Below are positions 14,549 through 28,871 of a DNA stretch of 64,000 nucleotides, in pieces. The DNA is from Istiophorus platypterus (lineage: Eukaryota > Chordata > Actinopteri > Istiophoriformes > Istiophoridae), in NCBI GenBank assembly GCA_016859345.1, contig CM029116.1:1350439-1414438 (forward strand). Reading direction: 5' to 3'. The notes under the pieces are model-generated. The model searched no databases. It had not been told where the DNA came from and saw only the letters and a program-made list of their open reading frames with translations. A program made the translations under genes and the position numbers. Every line of letters begins with the position of its first letter. Positions within the stretch are counted from its first letter, which is position 1.

Positions 14549-14554
14549 TTATAC
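14549..14554 (-). CDS. dlc: dlc terminal coding exon: Val codon and stop
   Basis: On the minus strand a pyrimidine-rich stretch ends CGTACTTAG, followed by GTA TAA, which supplies exactly the missing Val and stop to give ...FATEV. I searched 12.7-16.1 kb for AG-GTN-stop patterns and this was the only one I found with a good tract. Human Delta genes are believed to end the same way (from memory). The alternative is read-through of exon 9 into a 20-odd residue extension, which is less likely. Confidence 0.75.
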   Translation of the reverse strand, partial: V

Positions 14555-16498
14555 CTAAGTACGACACAGAGAAACAGCGATTAGTCATCAGCGTACGTGA
14601 TCACGTCATTTTGGTTAAGTTTCAAAAGCAAACATACATTCATTGCTCACAAAACAGGATCAAGATTTTGGTATAAAAGCATTAAAAAATGCTTCAGCAT
14701 CACATTTATCACATTTCAAAGTCTGAAGTGGTCGCACTTGAAGAAATTTACATTTACAATATTAAAATGAAATGACTCCTTGTGTAGTTTATAAAGTCGA
14801 ACCCTATATTGAATGAATGAAATTACTCCCTATCCCAGATATGATGAGAGTTTTGATGAAGCTGTTGAATTATTTGATTAATAGTTGCGAACGTGCTTGC
14901 TCTGAGAGATTAAAAGTTTTGCATGGCTCAACCTAAATCTTCTTGTTCTAATTTTTCTCCACAAGAAAAGTTATGAAGCCATTTTCACAAGCCAATATCT
15001 ATTTTTAAAAATAGCAAACGTTTATTCCATGGCATTTGTTACATCTTATCTGCACACTAAAAGGATCTGACAGTCATCAGTCTGAGGAAAAACTGCTAAG
15101 CAGCATCAGATCACATCATTAAAACCTGACCTGAGAGTTTCCAAAACAAATCCCAATCTTGACCTTAACAAATGCCATTGCTTCTCAGGACACTCGTGTA
15201 GAAAACTCTTACACTTTTATTTTGTATTATCTACATTTGTGCCTTGGGGATGCCGATTGTGTCAAACAAAACATTATAGATCTGTGAATATCTACAGATG
15301 AACTCAGGAAGAGACAAGACTGACGGTTAGTCCAGAAAACGTCACTGTTGTAGTGCTCATGTTCAAGTTGCATTAAACGTTACTTACTGAGTGTGTCAGA
15401 CTATGGACAACCTGGACTGTGGGCTTGATAATGACCAAAATGTTAGCTACACAGCAAACAAGACTGATTTATTAAAGCACAGCCATTTGCAGTGTTGTCA
15501 ACATTAGAGAGCTGTAATCAATATCACAACGATCCACAGAGCTAAATGTCTGAGTTGATTAATTGCATTTAATGTGAATAAATTAAATTGGTAAACTAAT
15601 CGACACTGATGAGCACTTTAATCAATCACTCAATGTGCAGAATGTTTGAGGGTAAAATATCAGGTAAAACAAATTCAGCAAATTTTTAAAAACATTGTGC
15701 TTCTATTGGTGATATGTTTGGTGTATAGTTTAAAGTTCATATTTCACTGAGACTCGTTCTTCAGTCAGTTATAGTTTCTGATGATCTGATGTGCAGTTCT
15801 AATAAAAACACTAAAAAAGTGAAAAAGCCCAAATTCAACTTTTAGTCTTTTTCATATAACAGGGGTTAGAAAAAGCCTCTTCAGACTTTCAGAGCTTTTA
15901 ACTTAGAATAAACTCTAAACAGGATTTAGTTTCTTATTTGTAAACAACTTTTTGACTAATTTTTCTCTTGTTTTCACCAACTGTCTCACTGCACAGGCTC
16001 TGATTCGCTGTCAGCACTTCATTCCACAAAATAATAAACACAACAGACTAGTGACTAGTCTCTAATGGACCAGAGTCAATAAAAAAACACATAAATACCT
16101 TGGTGTGTGTGTGGTTGTGTCTGTAGGCGTGTCTTACCTCAGTAGCAAACACACACTGCTCCATCTGCTCTGGAATGATATACACTGGGTGATACCGACT
16201 GTCCTTTGCAAAAGCGAGAGGGGGGACGATGATGGACGAGTCACACTTCTTACTGTTGGCAAGTGAGAGAGAGAGAGAGAAAGGGAGAGAGAGAGAGAGA
16301 AAGAGAGAGAGAGGTGGGGGGGTTGATAAAGCGGCAACAACTAGCGGTTTTGACAGAAGTGCTTTCAAAGGTGCGCGAACGCCAGACGGAGCAGATAACA
16401 GATGACAAACAAACAAGCCGTGATGTGCCTTCGCAGAACAAACGAGTGTACAGAGAAGAAAAGAAGAAACGAAAAGAAGAAGAACAACAGGAGCAAAA

Positions 16499-16556
<58 letters not shown>

Positions 16557-19500
16557 CCATCAAACCATTATCAGGTTCTTACAGGTCAAACTTGTTAGCC
16601 AGGTGCTGCTCCTCTTTAGCCAGGTTACAGTCTGCCATTTTGTTTTTAAACATGGCCACGTTGTCGCTGCCCTTCTCCGCCAGCGCTGCGTCCTTATTGG
16701 ACACTTTAAGCTGTCCCCCAGGGATGAGAAAGGCCTCTTTCTCTCTAAGGCCGCCCAGCGGTGCCCCTGGTAAGCCCCCGTTATTGGGTCCTCCACCGCC
16801 GATCATGGCGTTGCGGTTGTTCACCGCCTCAAGGTCATTCTTCACTGACGTGGACATGAGCGTCAGCTCCCTGCCCCGGCGGAGCTGACGCAGAACGTGG
16901 ACGGCGGCACACACCAGCAGGGTCAGCGTCACCAGGCTGAGGGCAACGGCAGCAATGAGCGCTGGGGGGGAGTCCGCATTCCCCAAAAGTTTCGTGGTCG
17001 GCGTGGTGGTCCTCAAAGAGTACTCGCACCTCGCGCCCATGAAGCCCAGTGGACACTGGCACACGGGGCCGCTGAAGTGGGCGTAACACGTTCCACCGTT
17101 GTCGCAGGGGAACTGGTCGCAGGGGCTGGTGCGCACTGAGCAGTCTTTACTCGTGAAGCCGAGCGTGCACGTGCAGGTGTAGTCGTTGATGCCGTCGATG
17201 CAGGTGCCAGCGTTGCGGCAGGGGTTGCCAGCGCAGTCATCGATATTGGTCTCGCAGCGAGATCCCGTGAATCCTGGCTGACAGCGGCACATGACACGGT
17301 GACCGACGTCCAAGCACTGAGCACCTGCACAGACAGAGGGAAAGAAAGTTTTAGTTAAAAGCACACTGGTGGAAAATCGGAGTTTGTTGTCTGAACACTA
17401 GAGACTGGCTCTGCATGTGGGGGGGGCAGGACAGAAAGCAGATTTCCTGGTTCAGGAGAGTCAAATCATGTCAAAATAATCTGTTTTCCCTAGTCTGTGC
17501 ATGGCTTTACTTCACCTGGGAATGCCAGACACAAAACTTGGAAATGAGAGAATATCAACCGAATAAATTGAGAAGATAGAATAAAAGTTCATTTTTTACC
17601 TAAGTTGAGGTAAAACGATATACATTTTGTTTGAAAATGTCTATGGGTTATGACGCTCTTATGTCTGTCCTACAGAGTGTTACTGATCCAGACCAGGAGG
17701 CTCACAACAGAGCTGGGGTCATGGTGGAAAAGAAACAAGATGGCTGGATATAAGTTGCTGACGAGGTTGGGAGTGCATCCTTAACAAGGAAAAAACTTTC
17801 TGCTTCCTTTTTGAATGCAATTTAAAAAGACAGAGCTGTATTCGCTGTAATATTCTTAAAATCTAATGAAAAAAAACATAGCATGATTGGAAGCTTGCAG
17901 TGAAATGTTCTTTGAGGGATACAAAGATGGTGGGCTCATCCTTCCAGTGGTTATCATTGAGGCTAAAATAATTGAGTGACAGAAATGTTGCAAGGAGTAA
18001 CAACAGATGCCTATCTGTGAAACTGAATTTGTTTACTGGTAATGTTTACTGGTAGGTGCATATAAAAAGAAAAAAAAAAAAAAACAAAAAAACGGGACCC
18101 GATATGGAGCCTTGGGGGACGCCGAAGTATCTCTGCCAGTCTGAAAAGGCTTAATACTCTACCATAGAGTCATAAACATCTTACATGTTCAGGAGTACTT
18201 TATATTATAATCATGTCCATCAAGACCAGTGTATGAGCATGAGAATATCAATATCAAGAGCAGAATATGTTTTTTCCCCCCAAAATCTACTTAAAAACAA
18301 AGATTTGAATGAGAATTACTTTGGGAATTTATAAAGTGCAAAGGACAGGTGCTGCTGTCTATTGCATGCAAAAGAAACAATTCAAAACCATCGACACCTT
18401 AAAAACCTCCAGGCAAACGAAGAAAACAGAGTTCCTAACTGAGGACTCAATCTAGACGGGAAGGAGAGCGGACAGGGAGGAGGGGGTGGAGGGGGAAAAT
18501 TGTTTATTACATTTCCTTTCTCTTTACAACAGATGCTGCTCATCAGGAGAGAACTTGTGTGTGTGTGATTAGATTCTGACGTGTGCGATTCTGAGTTGTT
18601 TTCCAATGCCAGGAAATCAACTGTAGGTGACACTGTGTGAGATGTGTGAATGAGAAAAAGTTGCAGATTGAAACCTAAGCCGGCTGACTCTTCTTTTAAG
18701 TCACTGCAGGAAGTTGCCTTAACTTTATCTGTTATTAGGGCAACACACTGGAGCTAAAACTGCAGCATTATTGCCGCCAACAGCCATTTAAAACAGCCCA
18801 ATACTTGGCTGCTCGGCACAGATGCGGCTGCAGACGGAGCGGAGCAGACAAACATCAGTAATGAAAGTCTTTTCTTGCCCTCTCAGGCTCAGTGCGAGGG
18901 AGGAATGAATGCAGATGCGAGATAAGACGGCAGCGGCTTCTACACATTAATGAGGACCTGAGGGAGGATCCGGGATCCTCGGAGGCGGCTACAGTTGGCA
19001 GGTCGATGAAAAGTGAATGTTAACTGTAATATTCGATGATATGGTTTTATTTTGCAATGCCAGTTCTGCTATTGGAGCCATCTATCTGCTCTTGTGAAAA
19101 ATGTCCGTCTGATGTGAGAACAGCTGAGGTGAATCTATTTACACCCTTCCTTCTCTACAAAAACTCAGATTTTTTTTGTTTGTTTGTTTGTTTGCGACAA
19201 GTATCATTTCATCCCATAGGTTACAAAGCTCTTCTTGTGACCTATGTCCTTTTTGATAAATTTCTAACTCGGTTGCATCCAGAAAGTTGCAAAAACATCA
19301 ACTGTTTTTGTATCTTTTAATCTAATCCACTATTAATCCTTTAAAGTTTACTGTTGGAAATTTTCCAAACTTTTTTTCCCTTCCTTCCAGGAAGCCTTTG
19401 GATGCAGTTCATTTCACAATACTTTGAAAATCAACTTGCAGAGACTTGAAAGTTTGTGTAGGGGGCTAATCCATCACAATAAACATCCTGGGGTTTTTTT

Positions 19501-20317
19501 GTTTGTTTTTTTTTAAATCAAAACTTCTTTTATCATTCTCATTAATCTGTAATCTGACCTGACAGCCCAGACCTGACAGAAGAGCAAGGCATTCATATGT
19601 TTGTTGAATTTGTTGTCTTGCATTGAAAAAAATCTAGTTGATTTTTAGCAGCTACCTCTTGCTCACATGAGTTTCTCACCAGTAATATAAACACAACAGA
19701 CTGACAGCACCAAAGGACTAACTCTGACTAAAAACAAAGCTCAGCGCACTGTCGACTATGATGTATGATCTCTCTGCAGCGAGTTTCAACTCTCCGCAAG
19801 CTGACTAAAAGGAAGAAATTAAAGCAGTTGCTGTCCTGAAGAAGGGAAAATTAATCAAAAAAGCCCTGGTGGTATGTTTTGGCAAATGACCAGCTGTAAT
19901 GTAAACAGTATGTAATTTGTAGTAAATGAGTTAAACATGCAGAAACACCAGCCCGAGGCCCCTTTAGGAACAAAAGCGCAGAAGGTTCACATGCAATTTG
20001 CGTGCCATAGTGATGTGCAACTGCCTAAATTATCTTGTAAAACTTTGTTGTGAGGCTCCTCTGAAACACAAAAGGACCAGCTCTGCATTTCCAGAGAGAA
20101 ATGAGCCGTGCATGGGCCCCGGCGCTGCCTGCTCTCTCAGGCTGAGAACCGCTGCCAGGGCTGCATTCCTGCCCAGGACGACGGTGCGAGCACGACCAGG
20201 TAGAGAAAGGGAGGCTCTGTTGTGCCTCCACGGGAACTGCTAAAAACAGGGCTGATAGGGGCGATAAGACATGCCCAGAGCTGCTGCGTGACAAACTGGG
20301 AGTTTATCTGCCTTCTG

Positions 20318-20368
<51 letters not shown>

Positions 20369-23300
20369 TGATGTGAGGCTTTAAACCCAAACATCATGAG
20401 TCCATCTCTGCGTATACTTACTGCTGGAAATTTCAACTTCACATCAGTAATAAGAGAAAGCAAATCACGACGTAATTCGATCAAGTTGACAGATAACGTT
20501 TCCATTTCAAGCAGCTGATCACAGATCTGTCCTCATATAGAAAGGCTGACTTGAAATTTGGGTCAATATCCCTTTAATAAATGTCTATTATTCTTAACAA
20601 GTTGCGACATAAAGTCACAAGTGTCAGTTATATCTGTCCTCTTCTATCTTTCATGGAAATTTGGCAACACAGAAATACTTGTACACATAGTAAAAATAAC
20701 AAAAAGACCAACTGGACAATTCCCAAGAACCGTCAGGTTATTCACACTTCATGCTTGACCATAATAATTCACGTCCTATCACGTCTGAAACACTCGGTCA
20801 GAGGTTTGCGGTGCTCAGAACATTTCATGTGCAAACAAAACAAAGGAGGCAGGACAAAACTACGCCGCCGTGCCGCCGCAGCCCTCGTGGCCTGAGTCTA
20901 GAGAAAACCAAACCCAGGTCGGCTGAGTCTTGCAGCTGCTGAGCGAACAGCCACTGCACCAACAAGAACCTGGAGCCAGTTTGTCAAGCCCTCTTGCACT
21001 AAATTAATGAATTATGTCCAAGCACGGGCACTGTAAATGCTTGACTGTATTAACTTCTGAGGAATTTCAAAGACTTATTGTAGTCTTATTAAATTTGTGA
21101 CCAAAAACACTGACATCTCCTTAAAGCCTGCTGATAAAAAAATGGCTCAAAGGCTTGTGGGCAACAACAGATTTTACGAGTTGTGTGAGTGAATGTAAAT
21201 AAACATCTGTAGCATGTTTTGAAGTTAACACAGCAGTAGGAAAATGGTGTGTCTCACTGCCCTGGTTTTCTATCAGATATTTTTACACCGATAAGAAGGT
21301 TCAGTGTCCTTGAGACTATGGAAAAAATAGTCCTTCCCATCACTGCTGGCTTTCAAACTAAGATAATCAGCATTACTTTTTAAAAATATTTATGCCAGAT
21401 CATTTCTTATTAAAAGCCATAAGCTCGATGGTCATACCACCAAGCTACAATAGGACAATCATACATAAGTGACCTTAACCTTAATTAAAACATAAACATA
21501 TAACCAATTTACAGCTCTCCTTTGATAAACTTTTTTTTTTTTTGCTTTGAGTACTTGTGCTTTCATTGTAACTATAAGATGTTGATATGTAATCATATCA
21601 GAATTTCTTTTAGCTGATAATTTGCTGTTAATCTGGTTTCAGAAATGATCATCACAATTGGGACTCCTCTTGTCCAAACTTTTTACGTCTCGAGCACCCG
21701 TATTGATGCAAACTATGTTTCTGTCCGGTTCTTTCAGGTCTGTTGCTTCGTTTGCACTGAGACAGTCTTAGAATTTATTTGACAGACAAACAGTTTATGT
21801 AACTGCTCCCACAGTATTGATTGTGGTGTTCCACAGGGCTCAACTCTTGGGACACTTTAACTTGTGCAGCATCACCCAGAGACATGCAATAAATATCGGT
21901 ATTTATGCAGATGACACACAGCTGGATGTCTGTGTCTTTCTTGTTGACACCAGGTCATTGAATCTGATGCAGTTTATTTAGGATAAAATACAACACTTAC
22001 TGGAAACTTGAAAACTCAAAGACATAAAATGATCTCAGAGTTTGAGCCAGGTTGAGACAAAATTTCTTGAGAACACTAAGGACTTATTGTAGTCTCTCAA
22101 GAGACATAATTGGAACACATATGAAGCCCTATAATTTTTAAGACACACTAAAAGTATCATAAATATCTGTTTAATCCATCAAGTAATTAAAGTTTTGATA
22201 CCTGTAATTATGTAATTTGTGAAGATTCAGATCCTGTTACACTAATCACAAGGTCGTTCCCTTTGTTGTAGCATCCTTTTATAATCATTACGCCTTCTCC
22301 TTTTTTATGGTTGGATATTGAGTCAGACTGGATTAAACCGCAGTGTAAAATGAAAAGATAAAATGAGTGATAATCCTCCCTTCAGGATATTCAGCCTGTT
22401 AAAGCATCAAGCGGGAGGGTGTGTAGAAAGCCAAGCACTTGAAGTCATGGTGGTGCACAGACTGACATCTCTGATGAACTTGCAACAGGTGGATCCAGTC
22501 AGTGCAAATTAAGATCTACAAACTGATTAACCCAACACCGTGTCAAGAGTCTGCCCCTGCAAACTTAAATTCCTTCAGAGGCTTGAATTGAGTTGAACTC
22601 AGCACCAAAATTTAAGCTTATTTTCTTTTACAGACCAAACTGAGAGTGAATTCATGATTAGGTGACAGATTGTTCAAAGTGAGCAACGCCTTAGCCAACT
22701 TTTACAAATGTATTTGCTGTTGCTAGGACATCTATTTATGAGTCCAGAAACCCTACAGATACAACAGAAAAGATCAAACGCACGTATCCCTCTGATCAGT
22801 CGGAGTAGATTTAAAGAGATTGGCTCAGACTGGAGAATGAGCTTCACCTTAGTCTTCTGCTGTTACACTTTCTTGCTGTTCAGCATTTTCCCTGATCACA
22901 ACTACAGAGACAAAAGCATTGGCTATGGCAGGAAACCTTTACTCTGATACATAAATCAAACATCATGTTCTTCCACAGAACATCCTGGGCATGTGAGCTT
23001 AAAAACTTTCTGTCACAAAACCACAGAGCAAACAGCCAATAATCTTAAGATGCATCAACAACTGAGAACTGCTTCACTGGGAATTCGGGAGAAAATATGA
23101 AGTGATCGGATGCCAGCTGCCTGCAAGTCTGAACTTCTGCACAGTCAACAATTATCTCGGAGGTGTATCACACATCTCCACTGATCTACATAGCTTGTTT
23201 TTAACTCACATCTGTTGTTTTCATGTAAATAAAAAAAAGCAAGTACTGACCAGACTGTTCCAAAAAGGAAACGACTGCAATTGAAATCAGACGCATGCTC

Positions 23301-26300
23301 AATATTTTTATTCTTCTTTTGACAAGTTTGCACCCAGTAAGCACAAGATCCAGAGGCCATCAGGTAAATTCTGGCCTCATCGGCAAACAAACGGAGAAAG
23401 TGATTACACAGCTGTCCTTTCAAACTAAAAGATGACAGCACCCGGCAAGCTGACGCTGGGTTTTCACCACAGCTGGTTCATGGTGCATCTTTTGCGGCAT
23501 GTTTATGCGAAAGCGACTTCACAAAACTGTGGATATTGAGGAAGGCACGACTTCCTGAAAATCACCATCAAATCCGACCCTCTACCAACGTTGTGTTTGA
23601 CCGTGCCCCACACTGGCACATGTCTTGTCCCATGTCTTCTTCTGTCGTTGTTTAGGCCTCCTGAAGTGTTCGCTTACGTGGATTTTAAGAACGACACACC
23701 TCATATTTCTACACAAGTTGAGGATCCACCTACAGGGCTGCACCAAATACTTTGACCAAACAGTGAAAATACAAAAACTTCACCTAACCTCCAAATCTTT
23801 TGAGAAAATCTTATGAAAATCACTGCATTGTGACACAAAAAAAGGGATAAAAATGGGTTACAGGTGGATCGTACCGTTGGCACAGGGGTTGCTGCTGCAT
23901 CTGTCAATCCTCTTCTCGCAGTTGGAGCCCGTGTACCCGGGTGGGCAGCGGCAGCTGTACCCGCCGGCTACATTCTCCACGCAGGTTCCTCCATTAAAAC
24001 AGGGTCCATCTGCGCACGTCATGGCACTGATCTCACAGTTCTTCCCGTAGAAGCCCTGAGGGCAGTCGCATGAATAGTCATTCACCAAATCCTGAAGGAA
24101 AGACCGGGGAGAAGACGAGATGTGACTGCTTGCACAGCTCTCCAATGATGTGTGTCTGTCTTCAATGAAATGTTATGCTCTGACTGCTGCCCCTGTTATT
24201 GGAGATTAATTTTTAGAAAGCAATGTGCTAAATGGCTAAAGAGATGAATGCAACTCTAGATGTTGCGCAGTGTGTTTCATTGTCATAGTCTACCACAGGC
24301 GAAAGCTCCATCAGACCCGTCGCGCTGACTTACTTTGCAGCTGCCGCCATTCTTGCAGGGGTTGCTGTCGCACTCATTGGTCTCGATCTCGCAGTTTTTG
24401 CCAGTGAACCCAGGCCGGCAGGTGCAGGTGTAGCTCCCCTGGCCGGTGTTGGTGCAGGACGCACCGTTCTGGCACGGCTTGTGGTTGGTGCAGTAGTTCA
24501 GGTCTGGGGTGAGGACAGTAGAGAAGTACCAGCAAGGTTAGTTTAGTGAATCGGCTCAGAGAATCGTCAGGCTCAACAGAAAACAACAACATTTCTGGAG
24601 ATGATTCGAATTCCTTGTATTGTATCACCTGGATCTTAGAAATTTATAGGGATAATAATGATTTCCAGTTTAGTCTGTTTTTGTGTTAGATTTGCTTCCC
24701 CTCTAAATAGAAATTTTAAAGCTTCTGTTGGATCCATTGTCATGAGCAAGATGTGTGACTTGTGCTGTCACATCCAATGGCAAAGAAGCAGGCTGTCAAG
24801 CAGTAGATCATGTTGATGCCTCAAGATGGTGCCAAACTGTTTTCCTGTGCACATCGCCCACTGAATGAATCGTGCTGTCAAGTTGGCTGCACCTCAGGAA
24901 GTGCAGAAACAGTTTGTGACTTCCTTTCATCCTTTTGTCAAAGCGTTTGTAGCAATACTTTTACCAGGTGATGAGAAAACTTTGTTACAGTTTCACGGTT
25001 ATTACACCCTTTTAATATTGTGCACAGTATTTGGTCTAAAGGAATGACCTGCAGCGAAAGGAAGGAGTTTGATGGAGGTTTTCTACAACTATGAATAATC
25101 AAGGGTTTGTATGTGTCCTGCTTGGATGTCCAAGAATTATGTACTTTGTCGCATATTTTGTGAACAAAGAACCAAGAGTGAAAAGAACCTTAGTTTGTGA
25201 GAGATTTGTCCAGATTGAAACTGAACAAACCTTGAATTTACTGATCCACTTCCCTGTGAGACATTTTCTGCCTCTGTTGAAGCTGTTTGCCCGCAGAGGG
25301 CTGCAACAGAGCCAGAAAATGGAATATTCTGCAACGTGTTCTCAGATCTTTGTCCGCTCAGCAGACTGTGAAGATATCTGGATACCAAAAGTCACGCAGC
25401 TTAGATGGACAAACCTTGGTGTGTTGCAAGGATTGAAATAGTAATTTGGTTTGCTGTTCTTGGTTTAATTGATTCCCAGCTCTGTGATCCTACCAGAATT
25501 TACTTCAGATTGGACAAACTGTCCATAAACAAAGGGACAAAACTAGGACATCCATTGTTACACCACCTGCACTAACTCAAATCTGGTCATATAATGTATT
25601 TTGACATGATTTTTAAAGAGCTTTGTGAGAAAAATGTTAGAATTGTCTGCACACTAATAAAAGGCACAGAAAAACCCCGCTCAGCGGAAATCTGCCCATA
25701 TTTGCTCCAAATCATCTGAGCGTGGAGCGACAAAGACTGCAAAACTCGAAAAGGGTGGGACATGGATCATCACGGATTTGGTCTCAATTTGTTGGCAGCA
25801 TTTTGGAGCTAAGGAAAAAAAATGCAGAGCAGTGAACAGAGAATGACAAAGTCCAGCTCAAGGCAAAAAAGCCACAGATGTTGTTTCCACATCACATAGA
25901 GGCTCCGAGGCCGGTTCAACCAAAGCCTTAACCTGGACCTGACTAAAAAGTTTTGTTTTTCATGGCTCAGAAACCTGGGTAAAAATGTGCATCACCAGCA
26001 TAGCCAGGGTAACATATAGACCTCAAGTAACCAGGCAAGTGTACAAAGAAAACGGAAGAGGATCGAGGATGGGGCATCCCAATCCACCCCAACCCCCCAG
26101 AGTCAAATGATCTAGTTAAGTGGTAAATATTAACTGGCATTAATATTTACCAATTTGTGACACTACAGGCCTGTCCTCCGTGCAGGTTCCACCGGGACTT
26201 GAAGTTTTTCCCAACGTTCTCTTTCACTTCCAAAAGTACACTGGTTTACTTTGACCATTTATCTCCATTTCTCTTTAAAATATTGTTTTTATTTAATGAA

Positions 26301-28794
26301 TTCATTAATACGACGACACATCAACGGTCCGATAAAATGTGGGAATAAAAATGTGGAACAGAAACTTCCATTGTCAACTTTTTTCTCCATTTTTGGTCAT
26401 TAAATTCATTTATCCTTATTACCTTATCATAGCAAAACAACAGGGTTCCCAGTTTAAAACAACTGTTTTAAGGTTTTTAAATACCTTTGAAGCAGGCTTG
26501 AATTTAAATTAATTTCACTTCAGTTTTAAAATCGACTTACAGTCAGTCTATCAAAGTCGATCTCATTTCTTCTGAGATTTCTGTTAAACTTGGAATTATT
26601 GTTGTTGAAAGCGCAGGGAGACTCGAAGTCTAGAAGGTTCACGGCATTTAAGTGCCTGTATGAAGCTCTGACATCTGAGACCTGAGAGTCGGCCATTGAA
26701 CAATCGTGCTCACGTTCACGCTTTGTGGGTGGAGGAAGAAAACACAAGACAAACAATAAGCGAACTTTCTGACAATGATTGGGGTTTTTGTATTAAAAAT
26801 GTCTGACGGGCACAGGAAGCTAAACTCAGTTTGTTGACATTATCACGCAACAATAAAACTGATTAAGTCAGCGGAGACGCAATGATGACTGTGATGGTAG
26901 AATTCATCTGTGGTGGGTTTTATGTTTCTGTGTTGAAATAAACGGAAAATAGCCCAGGTAGAAGTTTTAAAAAGTTTATGAAGTTTATGAAAATGTTTGC
27001 CAAAGTGCCCGCACTATCTCTGACTTGTGGCAGAGTTTTAATTCCATTTTAATTCCATAATTTAATTCCATTATCGTACGTCTAATAAACATTTTAACTG
27101 GCCAACGGTCATCTGCCTCTGTTCGTCAGCTGCAGCCAGAGCCCGAGTTACGAGGCCAGACCACACATCATCTAGAGCCTGGCGTTCTATTGGCTGTTTA
27201 AATGGTTGGTTAGTCTGTAATTTAACATCATTTTGTGGGCCTGTACATGTGTTTGTTTTGACAACAAGGTGTCTGTACGTTTTAAATGTCTTTTTTGGAC
27301 TGGCGGGATTCTGTTTGTTTGAGGGGGGGGGTGGTGAATAAACTCCTCGGCCGGCCGGGTCTCCGGGCGGCACCCACCTTGGTCACAGTAGAGGCCACCC
27401 CACCCTTCCTTGCAGTTGCACTGCCAGGGCTGCTGGCAGGTCCCGTGGAGGCAGCCCGGGTGGCGGGCGCACTCGTCGCAGCGCTCGCCCTGCCAGCCCT
27501 GCCGACACACGCACTCGCCGGGGGACTCGCAGCCTCCGTTCTCACTGCACCCTGCCGCACAGATGGCTGATGGGGGGGGGGGGGTGCAGGAAGGGAGGGA
27601 GGTCGAAGGAAGAGAGAGAAAGGGAGAAAGGGGGAGGAAGAAGGAGAGAATATTACTATGAGTGTATGTGTGTCTCATGTTCTTGGTTCAAATCACAAAA
27701 CAACTCCCCTCCCCTCACAGGGCCTCTCTCTCTCCAACACACACACTCACACACACCTCCCCTACAAGTGCTTGTTAAGTACTGAACGAAGCAGCTGGCC
27801 CACACAACAAAAGCAACACATGCCGTCTCCTTTCACGCAAGGCAGCGCACATTAAGCCTCAGCGCGTGTCCCTGTTAAAGCGGGCGGGCCAGGGGCCGAC
27901 CGTGGGGCCCATTGTTGAGCTCAAAACAAAAGGAGCAGACTCCAGATCCAACACACACACACACACACACACACAGTGGAAACGACAGAAGATTTTTTTT
28001 TGTTTTGTTCCTGCACAGCCACCAGGGCCGACGATGGCGTTGACAACTGCTTGACTTAACAATTTCAAGGCCACTGGACAAAAAAATGAAGCGCCAAGGG
28101 TCCTATTCTTTACCCCCCCCCATTCCACCCGCCTCCTCCTCCCTGCCTTCCAATCTGAAGAAACGTTGGGATAAAAACAGGGGGAGAGGAGACCAGGAGG
28201 AGGAGGAGGGTCACACAACTGTACAGACACAGTGTTAACTCTTATTCTACGACCAGTTCCTGAACTCTGCTGAATTCACTCTGTAATCAATGTGGTCAAA
28301 TCAGGTTTTAAACATATTGTGAATTTAAAAAAAGCTTCACTGCTGTTGGGAAAACAACAGGAATCACTTGAATCAAAGCATAGAATCCCCTTTGATGCAA
28401 AAGTCACAGGACTAAGATAAACCCTTGAAATGTGAAAGTGTCCACAAGATAGAGGCAAACACTGAGTCCCTCCAGGGATAAGAACTGGTTACAGATTAAA
28501 GCAATACCACAGCAGAAAAAACACTTTTCAGTATCATATGGACACTTTGAGCTCACTAGTAGTTAGCAAAGGCACAAATGAAACAACTAATATACTATTA
28601 CCACAACATATTTAGGCCCTAAAGGACCAGTCTGGTGTTTTTGGTGTCTTTTAAATAGTTTTTACTACCAGTGATGGAATATTTGAGTGCATGAGGTCCA
28701 AAGAGTCAGATGCTGAAAAACACTGGGACCTCAAATGAATGTAATGTTATTTGAATAAACGTGCACAGAAACTCTGGTTCGGTCCTTTAAAGCA

Positions 28795-28871
<77 letters not shown>

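Larger units (their letters stand above)
17325..23874 (-). other. dlc: dlc intron 7 (6.5 kb)
   Basis: The largest dlc intron, between EGF exons 7 and 8. It holds two LINE fossils and a (CA)20. The stretch 18660-18990 is less AT-rich than its surroundings and could be a regulatory element, but I see no decisive motif. Confidence 0.7.

Noticed and set aside
16048..16563. A 171-residue minus-strand frame
   Set aside because: Only 16138-16252 is dlc exon 9. The N-terminal part is CA and CT microsatellite and the C-terminal part is intron beyond the donor.
27570..27661. Short plus-strand frames over the dlc EGF1-2 exon and GA-rich intron
   Set aside because: Antisense shadows of dlc exon 5 and low-complexity sequence.
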